From NCBI GenBank assembly GCA_012522575.1, contig JAAYKE010000008.1:1-41441 (forward strand): a DNA stretch of 41,441 bases. Reading direction: 5' to 3'. Shown here in pieces: positions 34,047 to 41,441 of the stretch. This stretch comes from Armatimonadota bacterium (lineage in GTDB: Bacteria > Armatimonadota > UBA5829). A program made the translations under genes and the position numbers. How positions within the stretch are numbered: position 1 is the stretch's first letter; the number at the start of each line of letters is the position of its first letter. The notes below the pieces were generated by a model. It saw only the letters and a program-made list of their open reading frames with translations. It did not search any database and had not been told where the DNA came from.

Positions 34047-34808
34047 CTACCAGCCTCGGTAGTTTCCATAAGTCGATGTGCCATAACCATAGGAGCGGTT
34101 GCCATAACTGTTGTAGTTGCTGCCATAGCTGCTGCCATATCTGTTATAGCCACTGCCGTAACTGCCATAGCCGCTGCCGTAGCTACCGTAGCCACTGCCG
34201 TAGCTGCCATAGCCGCTGCCGTAGCTGCCATAGCCGCTGCCGTAACTGCCATAGCCGCTGCCATAGCGCCCGGACGTTCCGTAGTTGTTCATACCCCAAC
34301 TGCCCATGCCATATCCGCCATAGGTGCGGTTGGAATCCGCCCCGTTCAACATAGAAAGAATTTCAGATGCGCTGAGATTATTGAGCGGTATCTTCTCTAT
34401 TTTGATCTCAGGCTCATCTGTAGTGGCATCAACGGCAGGAATATCCGCGATGGGCATCGGCGCAGCAGCGACATCGGCCGCGTTTGGCTTTGCGCTGATG
34501 AGATAAACGCCGCCATCCTGTCGGTAGACCAACCCGGCAGACTTGGTAAGGCTCCGAAGCGCCGTATCAAACGGCACATCCTTGATCGAAAGAGCCGAAA
34601 CAACGCCGGATACGTTGGAATCTATTGAGTAGTTTTTTCCGGTACCCCGGAACAGAGCCTCGATTGCTGATTTGACATCGGTGTCTTTCAGATCAAGATT
34701 AACATTGGACTGCTCGGCCTCAGCCGCCAGAACCCCGACGCCGATCGGCAATATCAGTGCGGCCGCCAGAACCGCAGAGCACAGCATTCGCAAACGCAAT
34801 TTACTCAT
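34047..34808 (-). CDS. Exported short secretin N-domain (STN) protein with [G/S]Y[G/S] repeat tail
   Basis: A 253-residue protein with signal peptide (MSKLRLRMLCSAVLAAALIL, cleavage after VLAAEA). Residues 35-105 match the secretin/TonB short N-terminal domain: NVNLDLKDTDVKSAIEALFRG, GVVSALSIKDVPFDTALRSL and AGLVYRQDGGVYLISA. A short N1-like strand follows (IEKIPLNNLSASEILSML). No secretin pore domain is present, so it cannot form a channel itself. From about residue 160 the protein is nearly all Gly, Ser, Tyr and Asn in YGSGYGS repeats. It has its own terminator. It may bind a pilus or secretion machine, or form an extracellular polymer (inference). Confidence 0.88.
   Translation of the reverse strand: MSKLRLRMLCSAVLAAALILPIGVGVLAAEAEQSNVNLDLKDTDVKSAIEALFRGTGKNYSIDSNVSGVVSALSIKDVPFDTALRSLTKSAGLVYRQDGGVYLISAKPNAADVAAAPMPIADIPAVDATTDEPEIKIEKIPLNNLSASEILSMLNGADSNRTYGGYGMGSWGMNNYGTSGRYGSGYGSYGSGYGSYGSGYGSYGSGYGSYGSGYGSYGSGYNRYGSSYGSNYNSYGNRSYGYGTSTYGNYRGW
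34148..34266 (-). repeat. 21-bp tandem repeat encoding YGSGYGS
   Basis: About 5.5 near-identical 21-bp units (34148-34168, 34169-34189, 34190-34210, 34211-34231, 34232-34252 and part), in frame, encoding the seven-residue repeat YGSGYGS. Variation between units is mostly at third positions or single bases. Confidence 0.95.
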
Positions 34809-35108
34809 CGTAAAGCCCTCCGCCTGCTTGCTAATATATATTCACCCAAACAGATTATTACCCTGCCGAGCGTAACCTTACTCATATTCCACTACATGTA
34901 TATTTGACGTATATTTAAGCTGATAGTTTCCATTACTCCGCAAAACGCGCCCAAATCCGCCCCTCAATTGCATTATACCCGGTTATCCGCAATAACCTGC
35001 TTGCTATGAAAAAATCTAAGCTGTGCGCATGCGGGCTGCTGTTAGGCATATTCGCGGGAGGGTGTTATAATGCTACCGCGAATGCCAGTTGTCAGTGGAG
35101 GTGCTTAT

Positions 35109-36806
35109 ATGCGATATATCCTTACTATGCCGATTGTTTTTTTTGTGTTGGCCATCACCTGCGTGTTTGCACAGGTTGAAGCGCGCGCATCCGACTGGGG
35201 GATTGTGGCGCAGGGCAAATGGGGCGTTGCCTGGACTGCAAGCCCTATGCAGAAAATTATGCCGAACACATCCGTGCCTGCCAATAAGGTCAAAGGCGTA
35301 CAGTTGTATGCGGCAAACAACGAGTATGAGCCGTTCCAGATAGTGCTAAGGACCAAGGCTCGAGTCGGGAACGTCAAAGTTGTGCCGCATGCCCTGTCAA
35401 GCGCTAAGGCCAAGGTTCCCGCATGGTGCGTAACAGTCAAAAATGTGGAGTATGTAAACTGCACAACTCCGACCAACGAAGGCATTGAACCGGGGCTGTA
35501 TCCCGACCCGCTGCCCGATCACTTCCCATATAACGCGATAGAAAACCGCAATACCTCGGCCTGGGTAACGGTTTATGTGCCGAGAAACACCCCACCCGGG
35601 GATTATAAGGGGACGGTGGATGTTATCGCTCAGGGCATCGGCAAAGTTGTGGTGCCGATCAATTTGCGCGTCTGGAACTTCACGCTGCCGTCGGTGAGCC
35701 GCTTGCGCACAGCCTATGGCAACTCGATGGGCAAAGCTTTCAGCTACCAGGGGGCCACCACCACCGCGCAAAAACGCAAGCTGGTTGATCTGTATAATCT
35801 TAACTTCCGTAAACACAGAGTTTCGCCATACCAGCCATACGCCGGCTACGATGTGAAAATCGAGAAGGAGAACGGCGAAGTTAAGGTCGATTTCAAAGAT
35901 TTCGACATCGCAATTCAGAAGTATTTTCCGTATTTCAACAGCTTTATGCTGCCGAGATTCTGGATGAATGATGATCTCGGGTTTGGCAAGGGCGCAGACG
36001 GACAGCGTCTGAAAATCGATTATATGCGCCAGGTGGCGGAGCATCTGATCGACAAAGGCGTGCTCTCCAAGGGTTATGCCTATATAACCGACGAGCCTCA
36101 GCCGGACGTATACGACACCATCGTTGAATCCGCCAAAGATATGCGCATGGCCGATGGTCGAATTAAGATTCTTCTGACCAAGCGTGTCGAGGAGAAACTC
36201 ATCGGGTCTGTGGATATATGGGTGCCGATAGTTCATCATTATCTCGAAGAACCCAGCAAAGCCCGGCAGGCTAAAGGCGAGGAACTCTGGTGGTATTTGT
36301 GCTGCGAGCCGCGCGCACCGTATGCCAACGGCTATTTCATAGACTATCCCGGCGCACAAATGCGTATGTTCCACTGGCAAACCTGGAAATATGGCGTAAA
36401 CGGCATTCTGTACTGGAATACAATGTATTGGCAGGATAACCCCTGGAAGATCCCGATGAGCCAGCCGCCGGAGAGAACCCACAACTGGGGCAATGGCGAC
36501 GGCCAACTGCTCTATCCGGCGTCTCGGCTTCCATCTGAGAAGTTCGTGGACAAAGGCCCGGTGGACTCCATCCGATGGGAGCTGGTGCGGGAGGGCATCG
36601 AGGATTGGGACTATTTCCGCATTCTTCAGGACAAAATAGATGCGGCATCACAGGCCACAAAAAAGACGTCGGCCTATGCTGCTGCGGTCGATGCTCTGAA
36701 TCAAGTCAATGCGTGCGTGCCGTCGCTGACAGAATTCTGCACCGATATTTCACGCATAGAGGCTGCGCGGGCGAGGATCGGACGAGCTATCGAGGGTATG
36801 AAGTAA
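35109..36806 (+). CDS. Secreted DUF4091/GH123-like glycoside hydrolase family protein
   Basis: A 565-residue secreted protein. ATG 35109 is chosen because GGAGG lies seven bases upstream and the signal peptide (MRYILTMPIVFFVLAITCVF) begins there. The N-terminal half is a beta-sandwich (NEYEPFQIVLRTKA, then NTPPGDYKGTVDVIAQG). The catalytic-type barrel includes KGYAYITDEPQPD with an Asp-Glu pair as in GH123. The C-terminal DUF4091 region is WELVREGIEDWDYFRILQ. GH123 enzymes remove N-acetylgalactosamine from glycans; DUF4091 relatives are otherwise little studied. Its gene ends in a strong terminator. The 300 bases before it hold no other gene. Confidence 0.93.
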   Translation: MRYILTMPIVFFVLAITCVFAQVEARASDWGIVAQGKWGVAWTASPMQKIMPNTSVPANKVKGVQLYAANNEYEPFQIVLRTKARVGNVKVVPHALSSAKAKVPAWCVTVKNVEYVNCTTPTNEGIEPGLYPDPLPDHFPYNAIENRNTSAWVTVYVPRNTPPGDYKGTVDVIAQGIGKVVVPINLRVWNFTLPSVSRLRTAYGNSMGKAFSYQGATTTAQKRKLVDLYNLNFRKHRVSPYQPYAGYDVKIEKENGEVKVDFKDFDIAIQKYFPYFNSFMLPRFWMNDDLGFGKGADGQRLKIDYMRQVAEHLIDKGVLSKGYAYITDEPQPDVYDTIVESAKDMRMADGRIKILLTKRVEEKLIGSVDIWVPIVHHYLEEPSKARQAKGEELWWYLCCEPRAPYANGYFIDYPGAQMRMFHWQTWKYGVNGILYWNTMYWQDNPWKIPMSQPPERTHNWGNGDGQLLYPASRLPSEKFVDKGPVDSIRWELVREGIEDWDYFRILQDKIDAASQATKKTSAYAAAVDALNQVNACVPSLTEFCTDISRIEAARARIGRAIEGMK

Positions 36807-36822
36807 GTAAAATGAATCAGAC

Positions 36823-36851
36823 GGGGCGAGGAGCGACTCGCCCCTTTTTTT
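36823..36851. terminator. Terminator between the glycosidase and the c-di-GMP gene
   Basis: GGGGCGAG (36823-36830) and CTCGCCCC (36837-36844) with a six-base loop, followed on the plus strand by T7. It terminates the DUF4091 gene and overlaps the end of the convergent GGDEF/HD-GYP gene. Confidence 0.9.
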
Positions 36852-38256
36852 ATGCTGCCTTCCCTTTCGATTCGCTTATCATACCGAGGAACATTTCGAC
36901 AAGCTCGGGGTCAAACTGCTTGCCGGAACACTTTTTCAACTCCGCAACTGCCTCCTCATGCGACATTGCATCCCTGTAGGGACGATGATTTGTCATCGCG
37001 TCATAGGAATCTGCAATTGCAATAATGCGCGCGATCAACGGAATATCGTTGCCAGCCAGCCCGCTTGGGTAGCCCTTGCCGTCATAGCGCTCATGATGAT
37101 GCCTTACGCCCGGCAGGATGGAACTCATCTCCTGCACTCGCCGCAGTATCTGCGAGCCAAGGTAGGGATGATTTTCGATCTGCATTCGTTCGGAGCCGTC
37201 CAGCGTCTTTTTGTCCAGCACCTCTTCGGGCGTGCCGCTCTTCCCTAAATCGTGCAGCAGAGAGGCGGACTTGAGCGTTTCGAGTTCCTCTTCGGACATG
37301 CCCGCTTTTTCGCCGATGGCCAACGATATCTCCATAACTGATCGGGAGTGACCCCTGGTATATTTATCCCTGCCATCGATGACCGTCGCCAAAGCTTCAA
37401 GGGCCGAAAAGTCTTCGCTGGCAAGCAGCGCGCCGACATGGTTGGTCGATATATGATGCAGCATGGAGCAACTTTCGTCGTATATCATGGATCTGTTGCG
37501 CCCGCGTTGCTTGGCCGAATAGAGAGCGGCATCTGCGCAAAGTATGAGTGAATGCTTGGATTTGGCGTGATCCGGGAATGTGGCAACCCCGGCGCTGGCG
37601 GTTATACGGCTGTTTTTGCCGAACTCCGGCGCGCTCATCTTCTCGGCGCTCTGCCTGATCCTCTCAGCAACCTCAAGAGCCGCGGTAAAACCCGTCTCCG
37701 GCAGAATCACCACAAATTCTTCGCCGCCATAACGCGCGAGGACATCCATATTTCGGATGGACTGTTTGCAGATGCCGGCAAACCACTTTAATGCCTTGTC
37801 CCCTTGCTGGTGGCCCCAGTTGTCGTTGAACAATTTGAAATAGTCCAAATCCAGCAAAATCAGCGACACGGTTCTGCCGTAGCGCTCTGCGCGCTCGATT
37901 TCAGCTTCAAGCCGCTCCTGAAAGTGTCGATGGTTATATATCTCGGTCACTCCGTCGATGTTTGCGCGCTCTTCGGCTCTAAGGCGATAATATACTTCTC
38001 GATCGAAAAGATAACCGATAACCGCCGCGATGACCACGCAAACGAACACCCATACAGTCAGGCTTGGCCAGTGCGAGGTCAATGAATAGCCGAGGTTCTT
38101 CATCAGGGACTCATACAGCAAAATGTCCCCCCAACTCGCAGATTCCAAGCCGTAAGCCCACACGCCAACGATGTAGGACAAGGCGGCAAACGCAAAGCCT
38201 CCAAAGTAGAACAGAAGGCGATACTTCAGACTCATTTTTATTTCAGGCTTAGCCAT
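36850..38256 (-). CDS. Membrane GGDEF plus HD-GYP c-di-GMP protein
   Basis: A 468-residue protein starting at ATG 38256 (MAKPEIKM; GGAT just upstream); a longer frame begins at 38295. Two membrane segments occur near residues 12-32 and 55-75. The GGDEF domain has 'LDYFKLFNDNWGHQQGD' and the active-site ARYGGEEF, with an inhibitory I-site RNMD five residues before. The C-terminal HD-GYP has HDLGKSGTPEEVL and HHHERYDGKGYP, the complete metal and GYP motif. It could therefore both make and break c-di-GMP, with the balance set by sensory input. Its neighbour genes do not reveal its target, though the pilin operon is a plausible downstream process. Confidence 0.95.
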   Translation of the reverse strand: MAKPEIKMSLKYRLLFYFGGFAFAALSYIVGVWAYGLESASWGDILLYESLMKNLGYSLTSHWPSLTVWVFVCVVIAAVIGYLFDREVYYRLRAEERANIDGVTEIYNHRHFQERLEAEIERAERYGRTVSLILLDLDYFKLFNDNWGHQQGDKALKWFAGICKQSIRNMDVLARYGGEEFVVILPETGFTAALEVAERIRQSAEKMSAPEFGKNSRITASAGVATFPDHAKSKHSLILCADAALYSAKQRGRNRSMIYDESCSMLHHISTNHVGALLASEDFSALEALATVIDGRDKYTRGHSRSVMEISLAIGEKAGMSEEELETLKSASLLHDLGKSGTPEEVLDKKTLDGSERMQIENHPYLGSQILRRVQEMSSILPGVRHHHERYDGKGYPSGLAGNDIPLIARIIAIADSYDAMTNHRPYRDAMSHEEAVAELKKCSGKQFDPELVEMFLGMISESKGKAA

Positions 38257-38446
38257 ACAGTATCCTCGATGATCCTGTTGGATTTTGTGGCACACGTTTT
38301 CACGCGAGCATCAGCAACAGCCCCACTCGCGTTCTCACATGTATATTATCAGTCGGAGGATTGATAGTCTTGAGGGTTACACAGTCTCGGTAATCCGCAT
38401 TATGGCTGCTTAATACGAAATTATCCCCTTAAACAGGGCCCGGAGG

Positions 38447-39034
38447 TCAAAAAGAATAAGATTTCCCCGCCTCAAACGCTTTGAGATTGAGTTCGAGGAA
38501 CCTCGGTTTCACGAGGGCTTCGATAGATTCCCGCCAGATTGCGTCGTCTATATCCGTGTGTCTCGTAAGCGCGCCGATCATCACAAGGTTGACCGCTCGC
38601 ACATTTCCCAATTCACGGGCAATCTGCAGTGCCGGGATAAGCTCCAGCGCGCCTTCGCTGAAAGCGGACTGCATCGTGCCGTCGAGGTCGTCGGGCCACT
38701 GCGCCTGGCCGCTTGATACGGTAATAGGTCTGATCTCCTGATCATTTACCATTGCGATGCCGGACGGACGCAGATAGTAAGCGTAGCGAAGGGCTTCGAG
38801 CTTCTCGAAGGCGATCAAAATATCGGTTTCGCCGAGCGCAATCAGCGGCGAATGCACCTTTTGACCGATCCTGACCTGGCTCACAACGCTGCCTCCGCGC
38901 TGCGCCATTCCGTGGACCTCACTCTTTTTGACGTCCCTGCCCGCAAGCAGAGCCACGTGGCAGAGAATCTCGCTGGCCAGCAACGTCCCCTGACCTCCAA
39001 CGCCAACGAGTGTAATATTAAGAGTCCTGGTCAT
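38447..39034 (-). CDS. iorB: Indolepyruvate:ferredoxin oxidoreductase beta subunit
   Basis: A 195-residue gamma-type domain of the 2-oxoacid:ferredoxin oxidoreductase superfamily. Conserved parts are LVGVGGQGTLLASEIL at the N-terminus and 'KSEVHGMAQRGGSVVSQVRIG'. Together with IorA it oxidatively decarboxylates aryl pyruvates to aryl-acetyl-CoA, reducing ferredoxin. AGG precedes the ATG. It is 34 bases downstream of iorA and cotranscribed with it. Confidence 0.95.
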   Translation of the reverse strand: MTRTLNITLVGVGGQGTLLASEILCHVALLAGRDVKKSEVHGMAQRGGSVVSQVRIGQKVHSPLIALGETDILIAFEKLEALRYAYYLRPSGIAMVNDQEIRPITVSSGQAQWPDDLDGTMQSAFSEGALELIPALQIARELGNVRAVNLVMIGALTRHTDIDDAIWRESIEALVKPRFLELNLKAFEAGKSYSF

Positions 39035-39068
39035 TTCCTACCTCGCATTGCTCATCATAAAATCAGAA

Positions 39069-40862
39069 TCAGGATGTGGGTTTTATGGCGTCGAACTTGC
39101 ACACCTGCACGCATAATCCGCAGCCCACACATAACACCGGGTTTATGCGGGCTTTGCGTTTCTTAGGGTTGGAAGGGTCCGCATCCGCGGCCTCAATCGC
39201 AGGGCAGCCGAGCTTAAAACACGCTCCACACGCCTTGCAAGCCTCCGAATCAACCCAGTATTGCTGTGTAACAGCGCACTTGCCGCCCAGAACGCACACT
39301 CGCTTGCTCACGATTACGGACGGCTCCGCAGCTTCAAGCTCCTCTTTCATGATCTCCATAGTGGCCTGCAGATCATTAGGGTCGATCACGCGAACTCGTT
39401 TCACTCCCACGCCCCTGGCCACATCCTCAACAAGGGTTTCGGCAGTCTGCTCATCCATCAAAGTCTTACCGGTTCCGGGGTGCTCCTGGTGGCCTGTCAT
39501 GGCGGTTGTGCGATTGTCCAGCACTATGATCGTAGATGCGCCGCGATTGTAGACCACGTTGAGCAAGCCGGTGATTCCGGAATGAAAGAACGTGCTGTCC
39601 CCTATAACAGCCACGACTCTACCGGGCTGACCGGCCTTTTCCAGCCCGTGGGCATTGCCGATACTGGCTCCCATGCATACGATCGTATCCAGCGCCGAAA
39701 GCGGCTCGAACGCGCCCAGGCTATAGCAACCGATATCGCCGGCCACAAACGCCTTCAGTCGGTTGAGCGCATAAAAGACGCCCCTGTGCGAACATCCGGG
39801 ACACAACACGGGAGGTCTTGCGGGCAGTTCCCCTATTGCCTCTTTTGGCTTGATTGGAGGGTTGCAGTTGATCTCAGCCGCGAGTCTCCCTATTCTTTCA
39901 GGACTAAGCTCCCCTATGCGCAGGCTGGTCTGGGTCTGTTCGACGGCAATTCCCATCGCAAGAATCTGCTCCTCGAGGTAGGGTTCCCCTTCTTCTATAA
40001 CATACAGTTTCTCTACCGAATCGGCAAAGCGGCGGATTACATTCTTCGGAACGGGGTGCGTGATCCCAAGCCGGAGAATCGATGCCTCCGGGAACGCCTC
40101 CCGCGCATATTGATAGGAAATCCCCGAGGTTATGATGCCGGTGGCGTCTCCGTGCTCAATCTTATGAAGCTCGCTGTTGTCGGAGTATTCCGCCAACTCT
40201 GCGCTCTTGTTTTCCAGATTCACCCTCATCCGCCTGGAAAACATCGGCACGGTCACTGTTTTGGTGATATCTTTTTTGTAGACTCGTCCTTGGCGGCTTG
40301 TCTGAACTTTTCGCAGGTTTTCTATGTCTCCAAGATCGACTATGCTGGATGAATGAGCCACGCGAGTCGTGGTGCGCAGGATTACAGGCGTATAGAACTG
40401 CTCGGATATCTCAATTGCCAGACGGGTCATGTCGTAGCATTCCTGGCTGTCTGATGGTTCAAGCATAGGGATTTTCGCGAATTTTGCAAGCGCGCGGTTA
40501 TCCTGTTCGTTTTGGGACGAATGCATGCCCGGATCATCCGCGCACACCACCACCATACCGCCGGTAGCGCCGATATAGGCAAAGGTCATCAATGGATCCA
40601 GCGCGACATTGAGGCCGACGTGTTTCATTGTGGTCATCGTTCGCGCACCCGCAAACGAAGCTCCTATCGCGACCTCCATCGCCACTTTCTCATTAACCGC
40701 CCATTCCGAGTAAATATCCGTATATTTGGACAGATTTTCCAGAATCTCCGTGCTTGGAGTGCCGGGATACGAGCTTGCTACCTCGACCCCTGCCGCGTAG
40801 GCTCCGTGCGCGATGGCTTCGTTGCCGGACAACACTTTTCTGTTCGCTGCGATTGCCTGCAT
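39069..40862 (-). CDS. iorA: Indolepyruvate:ferredoxin oxidoreductase alpha subunit
   Basis: A 597-residue fusion of the 2-oxoacid oxidoreductase alpha and TPP-binding beta domains plus ferredoxin. The N-terminus (NEAIAHGAYAAGVEVASSYP) and 'SQNEQDNRALAKFAKIPM' match the pyruvate-ferredoxin oxidoreductase alpha family. The TPP domain has CPGCSHRGVFY and GDSTFFHSGITGLLNVVYN. Two 4Fe-4S clusters are visible at the C-terminus: CKACGACFKLGCP and CVGCGLCVQVCKF. It uses indole-, phenyl- and hydroxyphenyl-pyruvate, in aromatic amino acid breakdown. GAGGTG precedes the ATG. It is the first gene of the iorAB pair. Confidence 0.96.
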   Translation of the reverse strand: MQAIAANRKVLSGNEAIAHGAYAAGVEVASSYPGTPSTEILENLSKYTDIYSEWAVNEKVAMEVAIGASFAGARTMTTMKHVGLNVALDPLMTFAYIGATGGMVVVCADDPGMHSSQNEQDNRALAKFAKIPMLEPSDSQECYDMTRLAIEISEQFYTPVILRTTTRVAHSSSIVDLGDIENLRKVQTSRQGRVYKKDITKTVTVPMFSRRMRVNLENKSAELAEYSDNSELHKIEHGDATGIITSGISYQYAREAFPEASILRLGITHPVPKNVIRRFADSVEKLYVIEEGEPYLEEQILAMGIAVEQTQTSLRIGELSPERIGRLAAEINCNPPIKPKEAIGELPARPPVLCPGCSHRGVFYALNRLKAFVAGDIGCYSLGAFEPLSALDTIVCMGASIGNAHGLEKAGQPGRVVAVIGDSTFFHSGITGLLNVVYNRGASTIIVLDNRTTAMTGHQEHPGTGKTLMDEQTAETLVEDVARGVGVKRVRVIDPNDLQATMEIMKEELEAAEPSVIVSKRVCVLGGKCAVTQQYWVDSEACKACGACFKLGCPAIEAADADPSNPKKRKARINPVLCVGCGLCVQVCKFDAIKPTS

Positions 40863-40987
40863 AGATGTTCACCTCAGAGACACACAAAAACGCGCCCGAA
40901 CGCATAGCCGCTCGAGCGCCTGAACTGCTCTGCTCTATCTATTTTATATCACTTAATCCCCTCAAAAGGCAAGCCGACCGGGAATGT

Positions 40988-41180
40988 GTAACTGCTCACG
41001 AATGATGAGGTCTTGAGGTTAGATGTTGGAAGTTAGAGGTTAGAAGAGTTATTGAGAGGGTTCGAGTAGCCTCCAAATTTTGTCATTCCGAGGCGAAAGC
41101 CGAGGAATCTGCTTTTTTCCTTCCCTTTTCCGGGTTTCGCTTCTTTCGAGCTTTCGCGATTTACGGAAAAGCAGATTTCT
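40988..41180 (+). repeat. Composite MITE-like dispersed repeat, copy 3, interrupted by IS110
   Basis: Begins with GTAACTGCTCACGAATGATGAG, matching the end of copy 2, followed by the TTAGAGG-type cluster (41012-41044) and the palindrome from GTCATTCCGAGGCG (41082). Sequence agreement with copies 1 and 2 is close until GCAGATTTCT (41171-41180), then stops abruptly. The missing half begins CACTTCGTTCGAAATGACA in the intact copies. Confidence 0.92.
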
Positions 41181-41207
41181 TGTATTAATTACTTGTCTGT
41201 CTATAAT
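41180..41207 (+). promoter_or_regulatory. IS110 left-end promoter
   Basis: TATAAT (41202-41207) is a perfect -10. TTGTAT (41180-41185) is a possible -35 with a 16-base spacer and begins with the last T of the target core. In a circular form the -35 could instead come from the right end, as reported for other IS110-type circle junctions. Confidence 0.6.
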
Positions 41208-41213
41208 GGTGGA

Positions 41214-41380
41214 TTATAGGACGCTATGGTCCACCTGGCAGTGGGAACGTGCAGATTTCAGTGCGTGAGAGCACGTTGGTGAGATTGTTTCCTCTGTCTT
41301 AATAAAGGCTTAGTCCGGACGGTATCCTGTGTCCCAGATGTGTGGCGAACCCGTATGTGCAAGAATGGACGCCTAATAGA
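41214..41380 (+). ncRNA. Candidate IS110 bridge RNA
   Basis: The noncoding leader contains structures expected of a bridge RNA. GGAC/GTCC forms a 5' hairpin (41219-41232). A 7-bp stem AACGTGC/GCACGTT (41246-41252 with 41271-41277) encloses an 18-base loop AGATTTCAGTGCGTGAGA. The loop matches the target: AGATTTC equals the left side of the insertion site and GTGAG is complementary to CTCAC on the right side. A second domain is closed by AGGC-TTA-GTCC (41306-41316) and GGAC-GCCT (41367-41374), and contains GTGCAAG, which pairs with the element's first bases (CTTGTAT) with two G-U pairs. Ends are approximate. Confidence 0.75.
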
Positions 41381-41393
41381 CAGGAGTGGCAAA

Positions 41394-41441
41394 TGCAATA
41401 TTTAGGAATTGATGTATCTAAGGACGGATTCGACGTAGCTC
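41394..41441 (+). CDS. IS110-family transposase (DEDD recombinase), N-terminal fragment
   Basis: Starts at ATG 41394 with AGGAG eight bases upstream. The first residues, MQYLGIDVSKDGFDVA, are the diagnostic start of the IS110 RuvC-like DEDD domain: the Asp in GIDVSK is the first catalytic acid. The frame is open at the window edge. It uses a bridge RNA for target and donor choice in the family members studied. Confidence 0.93.

Larger units (their letters stand above)
41181..41441 (+). mobile_element. IS110-family insertion sequence, left part only
   Basis: The left end is fixed by comparison with two intact copies of the repeat it interrupts, which diverge after 41180. It consists of a 213-base noncoding leader and the first 16 codons of the transposase. 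No terminal inverted repeat is required for this family. The element continues beyond the window; its right end and the other target half are not visible. Confidence 0.88.

Noticed and set aside
35397-36506. 369-codon minus frame opposite the DUF4091 gene
   Set aside because: The plus strand has signal peptide, ribosome-binding site and family motifs; the minus frame has none.
41306-41374. Leader domain considered as a c-di-GMP riboswitch
   Set aside because: No conserved GEMM core or tetraloop-receptor sequence is present, and the IS110 context explains the structure better.

Overview
The window is chromosomal DNA from a free-living, diderm-type bacterium of middling G+C. Exported proteins with signal peptides, a CsgG-like outer-membrane-type protein, a Tat-exported oxidoreductase, a secretin-type N-domain protein and a set of minor pilins all point to a two-membrane envelope. 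The mix of a CarD/CdnL regulator, DUF4091-type glycosidase, Gfo/Idh/MocA oxidoreductases and secreted proteins with a 'GWN.IGNP' C-terminal module suggests Armatimonadota or a similar poorly cultivated phylum. That assignment is inference only; no rRNA is present.

Layout. From 1 to about 8.6 kb, on the minus strand, lies a run of exported proteins: a CsgG-domain protein, a subtilisin-like protease, a beta-rich protein sharing the protease's C-terminal module, and a secreted protein that runs off the left edge. From 8.9 to 11.4 kb are coaE and rpsA (minus), with a good rpsA promoter. An RRM RNA-binding protein with its own promoter and terminator follows at 12 kb. aroA and aroC (minus) give two late shikimate steps. 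The 15-20 kb stretch holds a MocA-like oxidoreductase, tRNA-Leu(CAA), sppA and polA. tmRNA, cdnL (consensus promoter) and greA lie at 20.2-21.9 kb. A promoter-hairpin-terminator unit with no convincing ORF at 22.2 kb looks like a small RNA. It is followed by a Tat-exported MocA oxidoreductase, a serine hydrolase and gyrA. At 28-33 kb three prepilin-like genes precede an O-antigen-ligase/TPR protein. A C39-like peptidase, a short secretin-N-domain protein with a [G/S]Y[G/S] tail, a DUF4091 glycosidase, a GGDEF/HD-GYP c-di-GMP protein and iorBA fill 33-40.9 kb.

Mobile DNA. A composite, palindrome-bearing MITE-like repeat of about 275-310 bp occurs three times (14898, 23683, 40988). The third copy is cut after position 41180 by the left end of an IS110-family element, whose transposase begins at 41394 and leaves the window. 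The noncoding leader of that element folds into a plausible bridge RNA. One loop carries a 9-nt copy of the left half of the interrupted target, and a 5-nt stretch complementary to the right half as preserved in the two intact copies. This is the most interesting observation in the window: the guide-target relationship of a new IS110 element can be read from the sequence, and the target is a dispersed palindromic repeat.

Other points worth attention are a His-to-Tyr change in the chorismate synthase signature, a GyrA without the usual quinolone-contact residues and with an apparently leaderless transcript, a PolA with a degenerate proofreading domain, and low-complexity tails on S1, the RRM protein and the secretin-N protein.
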